NCBI GenBank assembly: GCA_963678675.1
Contig: OY783195.1
Location: 21,924,283-21,988,282 of the forward strand
DNA length: 64,000 nt
Direction: 5' to 3'
Source: Xiphydria camelus
Taxonomy: Eukaryota; Arthropoda; Insecta; Hymenoptera; Xiphydriidae
A program made the position numbers and the translations under genes. Of the stretch, positions 61,501 to 64,000 are shown piece after piece. The notes beneath the pieces were generated by a model that worked only from the letters and a program-made list of their open reading frames with translations, was not told the origin of the DNA and searched no databases. Numbering within the stretch: position 1 is the first letter of the stretch; each line of letters begins with the position of its first letter.

Positions 61501-63975
61501 CTTGCTGCATATTCCGTGAACTATACCACGACGTATATTCTACTGCTGGAGAATTATCCGACTTCAGTGAGGTACCCGCAAGTATTTCAATTGTTTAAAA
61601 GAGTATCTGACGCCTTATAAAGATATGAAAAGTGCTTATTCTGTTGATTCATCATAGATACAAGGAATACCATGCAAATACAGTAAAGCATGTTTTTGTG
61701 CGGTCCTTTTTTATGCGATTTTATTTTTGTGCGAATTGTTTTGTGCGATTTTTTTTGCGATTCCTTTTATACGGTATATCGATACCCTCGTGAGAGAAAA
61801 CCTAACTCCACGTTTTTGTGAATGGAGTTACGAGCGTGTCGTACGTATGCGTACATACGTACGCGTATGCGGTCCCTATCTACCGCACAAAAACAGGTTT
61901 TACTGTAAGTGAGAAATAGATCGTCGGCCGATATCGATGTACCATCGTTTCAATATCGATTGACGTCAATACGACGTCGTTTCTATGTCGATGGACAATC
62001 TATTTATTACTGAGTATCTTCACGAATGCTTTGAAGTACCTATTCATATTTGAAGAGGCAAGTGGATGAAGGGGTTATGTAACAAAAAGTTGGTTTTGAG
62101 ATATTTAAGTTGGTAGGGCGTCTTCCATTCAGTAGACATATGGCACATTAAACATACTCCATGTAATATCTGGGTTTTGAATGGAATTAGAGCTATCTAA
62201 GACTTACCAGAAGTTACATTCGGACATAAGACTTTCATCCACTGAGTGATCAAATTTTTCCTAAAAATGTTACACAACCCCTTCATCCACTTGCTTCTTC
62301 ATTTATCAGTGCTATTCTGAATCATGGCTATTTCTATTATCACATAGGGGTGAACATTCACTAGCCAGTTCTTCAAACCGGAAGTAGATAGTAGATTTCA
62401 GAAGCATCGTATGTGACGATCCTTGTTAGATATAGTTATTGGAAGTATATTATTGATCTCGCATTAAAATTAATACTTTTAAATAAAATATACATATAGA
62501 GGAGAACAGGGCAGGTTGCAACGCGGGTAGGTTGCAAAACATATGAATTTGTTCTAACAAGAAACCCTCCAGCGGAAGATAAATTACAAGATTAGTTGAG
62601 TCGTAGTTTTAACCCTTATCAGTAAAAAGCACTACAGTATGAGCATAATCCTGCAAGTTTTATAAAATAAAATATATTTAAGTTAGGCACATTCTTCATG
62701 TGCTAATGACGACGCTTATTTTGTTTTGTATTAAATGTGTTTCAGAGTATTTCGAAGAGTTGTGTTAACTAATTATCTGCTAATAACTTAATAATTATTT
62801 TAAACTTCTTTAAAAAGTTAAGCGGTTTAACGTGCCCAAGCACTAATGCAACATACCCCGAACGTGGGACACATTGTAACACACGCATAAATTATTGTTT
62901 TCCTTTATAACTCCGTTAACTTTTTAAATTACTTCAATATCGTTCTATAATTGTATTCCCAATACGATAAACTATATTACATAATTTTCGAAAACTAATT
63001 CTCATTTTTAATAAAATTGGGAAAATAGGAAACATCAAATTTGTTGCAACTTACCCCCGCCTCCTCTACAGAGTATGTAAATTGCCTAGTAGGATCAGTG
63101 TATGGCTTAAAGTGAGCAATATCAGACTGTCCTATTGTTTTCCTCCTGCTTGGTCAATTTTCTCTTCGTGATGACTGCAATGGCCCTCGTGAGAAAAAGA
63201 ACTTGACCAAACAAGGGGAAAACAATGGAATAGTAGCTCTATTGGTCGCTCATTTAGACCACACAACGATCTTACCTCTTAAGTATTGTATCTCAACTTA
63301 CAATTACCAATCCTGTACATAATAATTTATCATTTTTGACCGCCAGTTTTATTCGGATGATAGGGGATTGTTGTAGATGGAAGAATGATAGACTTTGTTC
63401 ATAAAGTAGCGGAATAGACATTTAGAAACAGTATAAATTTCAATTATTATATAAGAAATATGTTAGCTACATAATCTAATGTTTATTCTAGCAATATGAA
63501 ATTCAATGTCAATGTTATATTTGCTACGCCTCTTTCCAGTGATACCAAATCATCTGTTAAACGTTGAAAAACTATAGAAAGATTTGATAAACGTTAAGTT
63601 CCCACTCGTCAAGCGTTTAAAAATTATACATGATACAAGCATATTTGAAACTGGAAAGTCTAATACATAGCAATCAAAATTTCTTACAATCATGCATTTT
63701 ATTACAAACTTATATTTTATTTTTGCTAATTGTACTCGTACATACATATATTAAACGCATTCTCCACTGATTTTCATAAATTAGCGTTGCACATATAATA
63801 TAGATATAAAGATAATCTTGTTATATAGTTTAAAATGTTTTAAACTCTTAAATACCTAGAGGCACCGCTATGGGACTGATGAGAATACTTCCCAGCATGG
63901 CAGGATTTTTCGTGAAATTCTTCATGAACATATCCTGTCTGCCTACCATTTACATAGCCTCGGGGTTATTGTTAG
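28499..63975 (+). CDS. Major facilitator superfamily transporter, SV2/SVOP-like, nine exons visible, 3' end beyond the window
   Basis: Nine exons (28499-28535, 29343-29504, 31405-31567, 34334-34455, 37717-37955, 38120-38301, 46164-46411, 61412-61571, 63860-63975) join with compatible phase at all eight junctions into 476 codons plus one base. The predicted 12-helix membrane carrier resembles insect synaptic vesicle glycoprotein 2 / SVOP-like and organic-cation-type transporters. Signatures: KTGWG before helix 1; GTFADSNGRK (loop 2-3 motif); YLIEYLPAKRRG; WRVLAG and LPPSPRYLL before the central loop; a Cys-containing external loop; DIIGRR (second-half loop motif); ENYPTSVRGTAMG; two last helices. 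The family usually ends soon after this point, so little is missing. Substrate unknown. The N-terminus is short. Introns reach 15 kb and are full of transposons, but no exon is damaged. Confidence 0.85.
29343..29504 (+). CDS. Transporter exon 2 (helix 1)
   Basis: Acceptor CATAG, donor GTATGT. Encodes WGLCHYSLVGLCGICTLAEA and continues to LNATSSL; hydrophobic helix 1 followed by a Cys-Asp-Leu turn. Confidence 0.8.
30242..31231. mobile_element. TA-flanked foldback element, copy A (990 bp)
   Basis: CAGGGTCTTCAAAAAGTCCC (30242) and the complement ending GAAGACCCTC (31231) are flanked by TA. The two halves are complementary nearly throughout. Rich in AAGGTCA/TGACCTT. Lies in the second intron of the transporter gene. 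Confidence 0.85.
31405..31567 (+). CDS. Transporter exon 3 (helices 2-3, ADSNGRK motif)
   Basis: Acceptor TATCAG, donor GTAAGT. GMAFGAFFFGTFADSNGRK carries the MFS loop 2-3 signature. Confidence 0.9.
31788..32219. repeat. MITE with CTGTCCATAAATTACGTAA-type ends
   Basis: CTATCCATAAGTTATACGTAA (near 31788) and TTACGTAATTTATGGACAG (to 32219) are inverted ends, with shared cccctcctcc stretches inside. Ends of this type are widespread in insect genomes. Confidence 0.6.
32300..32515. repeat. Small palindromic MITE (GTGCGAAAATATCACACG)
   Basis: GTACCCTTACGAAAAA pairs with TTTTTCGGTAGGGTAC, and GTGCGAAAATATCACACG with CGTGTGGTATTTTCGCAC further in. The core is ctacag/ctgtag-rich. Confidence 0.6.
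32754..33895. mobile_element. Outer element AGGGCCGGTTTTACCAAC, split by a nested foldback element
   Basis: AGGGCCGGTTTTACCAAC at 32754 and GTTGGTAAAACCGGCCCT ending at 33895 are inverted; each arm continues with ggtataaacgcggtatagcg. The 997-bp element at 32821-33817 interrupts it. Confidence 0.75.
32821..33817. mobile_element. TA-flanked foldback element, related family (997 bp), nested
   Basis: CAGGGTGAGCCAAATGTATG (32821) and its complement ending CACCCTG (33817), flanked by TA. Almost fully self-complementary. Contains many AAGGTCA motifs, some as TCAAGGTCA or tandem. Confidence 0.85.
34334..34455 (+). CDS. Transporter exon 4 (helices 4-5)
   Basis: Acceptor TTGCAG, donor GTAAGA. VYLIEYLPAKRRG matches the E..P...RG motif of SV2-like carriers. 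Confidence 0.9.
35090..35789. repeat. Inverted-repeat element, 0.7 kb
   Basis: GCCAGATCAATAAGCCTCTG (35090) pairs with CAGAGGCTTATCGATCTG (ends near 35788). Arms extend about 200 bp with matches such as gcgatttttgagaa. Confidence 0.65.
35866..37613. mobile_element. Decayed element with CAATAGT repeats, split by foldback copy B
   Basis: The left end resembles the complement of the right end (gcgaaaaaaactattgagtg at 37575-37613 versus gaaaaaactattgag near 35895). The right part (37140-37600) is filled with imperfect ctattgaa/tcaatagt repeats. Boundaries uncertain. Confidence 0.4.
35994..36861. mobile_element. TA-flanked foldback element, copy B (868 bp)
   Basis: Same family as 30242-31231: CAGGGTCTTCAAAAAGTCCC and GGGACTTTTTGAAGACCCTG, with TA at 35992-35993 and 36862-36863. 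AAGGTCA-rich. Confidence 0.88.
37717..37955 (+). CDS. Transporter exon 5 (helix 6 and central loop)
   Basis: Acceptor TTCCAG, donor GTACGT. WRVLAGLGGAPSLIMACAAS followed by LLPPSPRYLL, the conserved end of the first half. Confidence 0.93.
38010..38022 (+). repeat. G13 homopolymer in a 164-bp intron
   Basis: Thirteen consecutive G about 55 bp after the donor of transporter exon 5, in the shortest intron of the gene. Confidence 0.9.
38120..38301 (+). CDS. Transporter exon 6 (central loop and helix 7)
   Basis: Acceptor TTTTAG, donor GTAACA. Acidic loop (PDVEDEDFP), then YTRVTLLTACTCLFLFPG. Confidence 0.85.
38426..38520. repeat. Palindromic MITE, 95 bp
   Basis: TAGCCTTGTTCGCAGAGCAG pairs with the complement ending GAACAAGGCTTA; arms about 40 bp around a tgcgcatgcgta core. 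Confidence 0.85.
38577..38727. repeat. Palindromic MITE, 151 bp
   Basis: GCTGTTATGCAAAACAGTAT pairs with a complement ending GCATAACAGC; arms about 35 bp. Confidence 0.85.
39370..39800. repeat. Inverted partner of 40290-40800, with 5S-like sequence
   Basis: Reverse-complement similar to 40290-40800, with shared stretches such as gcatagacgcaaattgata and gcggtcacccatccaacta. One copy lies in the outer element and the other in the nested one. Confidence 0.6.
40723..40795 (+). repeat. 5S rRNA-derived sequence (SINE3-like or 5S pseudogene)
   Basis: CCGATCAACGAAGTTAAGCAGC followed by CTGGATGGGTGACCGC corresponds to the middle of 5S rRNA, including the A-box-like and C-box promoter regions. The 5' and 3' parts are missing. 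A shorter minus-strand copy lies at about 39378-39415. Not a working 5S gene. Confidence 0.65.
40840..41003. repeat. Palindrome inside the nested element
   Basis: GTCGCTGGTGACTTTTTTAA pairs with the complement ending AGTCACCAGCGAC; arms about 65 bp. Confidence 0.8.
41391..42312. mobile_element. TA-flanked non-autonomous element, 922 bp
   Basis: GGGTAAAGTGGGGCAGGTTC (41391) pairs with a complement ending GCCCCACTTTACCC (42312). Left flank TA, right flank AA (probably mutated). An 89-codon minus-strand frame (41970-41701) is of unknown meaning. Confidence 0.6.
42502..43023. mobile_element. piggyBac-type MITE, copy 2 (522 bp, TTAA-flanked)
   Basis: GGTTTCTCGAGCG to CGCTCGAGAAACC, with TTAA at 42498-42501 and 43024-43027. 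Same length as copy 1 and nearly the same sequence, including the gatgttttgggctccatttt segment. Confidence 0.85.
43089..43858. mobile_element. Element with AAGTCGGGCCC ends, containing a nested MITE
   Basis: AAGTCGGGCCC (43089) and GGGCCCGACTT (43858) are inverted. Inside, CTTGCCTGCTAAGGTAAAAC at 43315 and its complement ending at 43540 form a second, nested inverted-repeat unit. The frame at 43817-43524 (minus) is unassigned. Confidence 0.6.
44054..44147. repeat. Palindromic MITE, 94 bp
   Basis: GCCACATATCGTTGGCTTAC pairs with a complement ending GACGATATGTGGC; arms about 40 bp. Confidence 0.85.
44150..45169. other. Intron sequence, nothing recognised
   Basis: AT-rich intron of the transporter gene without clear coding or repeat features. 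Confidence 0.4.
45170..45438. repeat. Palindromic MITE, 0.27 kb
   Basis: Arms pair through GTCGATGATTAGTCGAC and GTCGACTAATCATCGGCGAC, and gcgtcgcgaacgaa with ttcgcgacgc. Confidence 0.75.
45787..45911. repeat. Palindromic MITE, 125 bp
   Basis: AAATGGATACGTGGCGTGCA pairs with a complement ending GCCACGCATCCATTT. Confidence 0.8.
46164..46411 (+). CDS. Transporter exon 7 (external loop, helix 8, IGRR motif)
   Basis: Acceptor CTCTCAG, donor GTAAGT. Loop with paired Cys (STCTVN, HNCHK), then FLLVFLSYALGEILLAVGID and IGRR. Confidence 0.88.
47194..47558. repeat. Palindromic MITE, 0.36 kb
   Basis: CATATACAATCCGGGGCATA pairs with a complement ending CCCCGGATTGTATGTA; arms about 135 bp, around a gcttgactcgatccac inner stem. 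Confidence 0.85.
47571..48819. repeat. Cluster of GTGACATTTAACCGTGACA-family MITEs
   Basis: At least four inverted or tandem copies of ends such as AGGCTGCGTCCACATTTGTG and CACAAATGTGGACGCAGCCT, with inner TTTCTCCGTGACCGTGTCAG motifs. Part of the cluster is the inverted partner of 16440-16865. Confidence 0.75.
48820..50196 (+). mobile_element. PIF/Harbinger-like element with AAGGTTGAGACATACATTAC ends
   Basis: Inverted ends AAGGTTGAGACATACATTAC (48820) and GTAATATGTGTCCCGACCTT (50196), next to gggccgtgccagggccg-type arms that recur inside (48250, 49790, 50060). Near 48900-49100 a frameshifted sequence reads KRKWVHNAW, then LFKENYRTLFPHLLDDETKF, a Harbinger-like N-terminal pattern. The element is decayed and probably a composite. 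Confidence 0.55.
50205..50560 (-). repeat. Dispersed repeat, inverted partner at 57.5-57.84 kb
   Basis: Similar in reverse complement to about 57500-57840 through shared stretches such as tgcacgccaattcttgaaat-like and caacaggcgtaagcgggc-like segments. Element type unknown. Confidence 0.55.
50629..51347. mobile_element. Inverted-repeat element, 0.72 kb with arms of about 240 bp
   Basis: CCCACAAAAACAGATTCTCT (50629) to aaacgcggcaag: the left arm is nearly identical in reverse complement to 51108-51347. The unpaired centre is about 240 bp. Confidence 0.85.
51614..51871 (-). pseudogene. Probable Tc1/mariner-type transposase fragment
   Basis: The minus-strand frame includes KLFQRLELICNNIDTVISSI followed by FTCDET, resembling the region before and including the first catalytic Asp of Tc/mariner transposases (RLE.C ... 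I.F.DE). A related copy on the minus strand lies near 54095-54200. No complete transposase remains. Confidence 0.4.
51867..52002. repeat. Palindromic MITE, 136 bp
   Basis: CGCATCTAAGCGAATAGACC pairs with a complement ending TCGCTAAGATGCG. Confidence 0.8.
52938..53411. repeat. Foldback element, copy 1 (CCATCGTTACAC ends)
   Basis: Arms with gacaggtcggtatataaatt and ttttctgccacgactttaat pair across a short centre. The same arms occur at 54532-55002 and, as one arm, at 56205-56400. Confidence 0.85.
53430..53610 (+). repeat. Dispersed repeat of about 180 bp, copy 1
   Basis: Contains GGTTCTT, ATCCCTCGTTCGAAAGAAAC and gggttcgca followed by tctgtaacaaattgtaaat. Further copies near 55450-55570, 55710-55860 and 55905-56050. 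Confidence 0.7.
54200..55285. mobile_element. Large inverted repeat, 1.1 kb, including foldback copy 2
   Basis: 54205-54720 and 54830-55280 are complementary over most of their length: cgatattttgctgca versus tgcagcaaaatatcg at the outside, foldback copy 2 (54532-55002) at the centre. The left arm runs into mariner-like transposase sequence on the minus strand. Confidence 0.75.
55255..55440 (+). pseudogene. Mariner-like transposase DNA-binding fragment
   Basis: Reads QQNIDALLERVRNNPRKNIQ then AMARK, and after a frame change VSKSTVRMILKDHLK, a helix-turn-helix pattern typical of Tc1/mariner transposases. It contains stops and at least one frameshift. Confidence 0.55.
55450..56050 (+). repeat. 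Three further copies of the dispersed repeat of about 180 bp
   Basis: Copies near 55450-55570, 55710-55860 and 55905-56050, each with a TGATCCCTCGTT core and an ATCTGTAACA-type end; spacing about 195 bp between the last two. Confidence 0.7.
56205..56400 (-). repeat. Foldback element, single arm (copy 3)
   Basis: One arm of the element at 52938-53411, from gaagaagagatgaaatagaa to ctgccacggctttt. Confidence 0.75.
56957..57132. repeat. Partial copy of the CATAGCAAAATTGCGAG MITE plus a palindrome
   Basis: 56957-57040 repeats one arm of 21009-21252. It is followed by the palindrome GGCGTCGTCAGCAAGTTCAG / CTGAACTTGCTGATGACGCC (57060-57128). Confidence 0.75.
57150..57382 (+). repeat. 30-bp minisatellite, about 7.7 units
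   Basis: Units start at 57173, 57203, 57233, 57263, 57293, 57323 and 57353, preceded by a partial unit. Consensus gaagacctggacaccgaaaa followed by ctatggagcg. In one frame all units are open and encode about YGAEDLDTKN; the frame 57092-57400 is open throughout. Confidence 0.9.
57500..57840 (+). repeat. Dispersed repeat, inverted partner of 50205-50560
   Basis: See 50205-50560. Contains the 61-codon frame 57466-57651, which is not recognised. Confidence 0.55.
58288..59094 (-). mobile_element. PIF/Harbinger non-autonomous element, TAA-flanked, 807 bp
   Basis: AGGCAGCCACAGACGTACAG (58288) and CTGTACGTCTGTGGCTACCT (59094) are inverted, with TAA at 58285-58287 and 59095-59097, matching the TWA target duplication of Harbinger elements. 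A minus-strand transposase fragment (58624-58355) remains. Confidence 0.82.
58355..58624 (-). pseudogene. Harbinger transposase N-terminal fragment
   Basis: Frame with KRSQYSHINLISRLKVFPKD and NYLRMDEQSCLNLLSL: the same pattern as at 23050-23250. The catalytic region is absent. Confidence 0.7.
59098..61411. other. Intron, nothing recognised
   Basis: Part of the 15-kb intron between transporter exons 7 and 8. The frames at 59142-59557 (minus), 60468-60671 and 61110-61334 have no recognisable domain. A pair of similar segments with aaaaccaggcggatta-like and aaagcaggtggatta-like motifs occurs near 59800 and 60250. Confidence 0.35.
61412..61571 (+). CDS. Transporter exon 8 (helices 9-10)
   Basis: Acceptor TTACAG, donor GTACCC. 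ASGLVGGTALLTPVFAWHFV through ILLLENYPTSV; the ENYPTSVR motif is split at the exon end. Confidence 0.9.
61680..61906. repeat. MITE with ACAGTAAA...GTTTTTGTGCGGT ends
   Basis: ACAGTAAAGCATGTTTTTGT (61680) pairs with a complement ending ACAAAAACAGGTTTTACTGT (61906). It contains several ttgtgcgattt repeats near the left end and a tacgtatgcgtacatacgta palindrome. Confidence 0.7.
62052..62300. repeat. Inverted-repeat MITE, 0.25 kb
   Basis: GAAGAGGCAAGTGGATGAAG pairs with a complement ending CATCCACTTGCTTCTTC; arms about 33 bp. Confidence 0.8.
62499..63066. mobile_element. TA-flanked non-autonomous element, 568 bp
   Basis: GAGGAG...GCAGGTTGCAAC (62499) and GTTGCAACTTAC...CTCCTC (63066) are inverted, with TA on both sides. 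End layout is like that of the elements at 17673 and 41391. Confidence 0.65.
63111..63255. repeat. Palindromic MITE, about 145 bp
   Basis: CCTATTGTTTTCC...TTGGTCAATTTTCTC pairs with GAGAAAAAGAACTTGACCAA...GGAAAACAATGGAATAG. Confidence 0.7.
63860..63975 (+). CDS. Transporter exon 9 (helices 11-12)
   Basis: Acceptor CCTAG, donor GTTAGT. GTAMGLMRILPSMAGFFVKF then IYIASGLLL. The open donor shows that at least one more exon follows outside the window. Confidence 0.88.
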
Positions 63976-64000
63976 GTTAGTATAACATTCTATGCTATGC

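Noticed and set aside
61110..61620. Transporter exon 8 starting upstream at a Met near 61264 or 61327
   Set aside because: The upstream frame is not membrane-like and lacks family motifs; the acceptor at 61410-61411 gives the correct phase with exon 7.

Overview
The window looks like nuclear DNA of an insect, probably a hymenopteran. It is AT-rich, it has GT-AG introns of very different lengths, one cellular gene is a clear insect-type 2-Cys peroxiredoxin, and much of the rest is DNA transposons and palindromic MITEs. The lineage call is an inference from protein resemblance and base composition, not from a search.

Layout. 1-0.5 kb: the last two coding exons of an unidentified gene on the + strand. 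0.8-2.4 kb: a TIR-bounded element with a tRNA-like module. 2.9-9.7 kb: a complete DNA transposon with near-identical terminal inverted repeats, flanked by ACCAA on both sides, carrying an uninterrupted minus-strand gene of about 1513 aa. That protein combines N-terminal Cys clusters, an RNase H-like (DDE) transposase core, a FEN/XPG-type nuclease and a C-terminal CXC (tesmin/TSO1-like) domain; it best fits the Academ superfamily (AcademX type). 10.4-15.3 kb: a 4.8-kb palindrome with arms of about 1.9 kb, a tRNA-like sequence in each arm and scrambled remnants of a second Academ-type gene in the centre. 15.3-23.5 kb: MITEs, a non-LTR retrotransposon fragment and a PIF/Harbinger remnant.

24.4-28.1 kb: a complete peroxiredoxin gene (non-coding first exon, three coding exons, 195 aa) with both redox cysteines and both motifs linked to sensitivity to over-oxidation. 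28.5 kb to past the right edge: a major facilitator superfamily transporter of the SV2/SVOP-like group. Nine coding exons can be joined with consistent phase at every junction; the last exon or exons lie outside the window. Its 35 kb is mostly intron, and the introns are packed with transposons, many nested: foldback elements rich in AAGGTCA half-sites, a TTA-flanked Harbinger-like element split by a TA-flanked element, 5S rRNA-derived sequence, a TTAA-flanked 522-bp MITE whose twin lies at 19.3 kb, Tc1/mariner mosaics and a 30-bp minisatellite. The exons and splice sites of the gene are intact.

The most interesting feature is the apparently complete Academ-like transposon with a coding-competent transposase-nuclease. 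Next come the palindrome holding fragments of a related element, and the transposon-borne clusters of nuclear-receptor half-sites inside a transporter gene.
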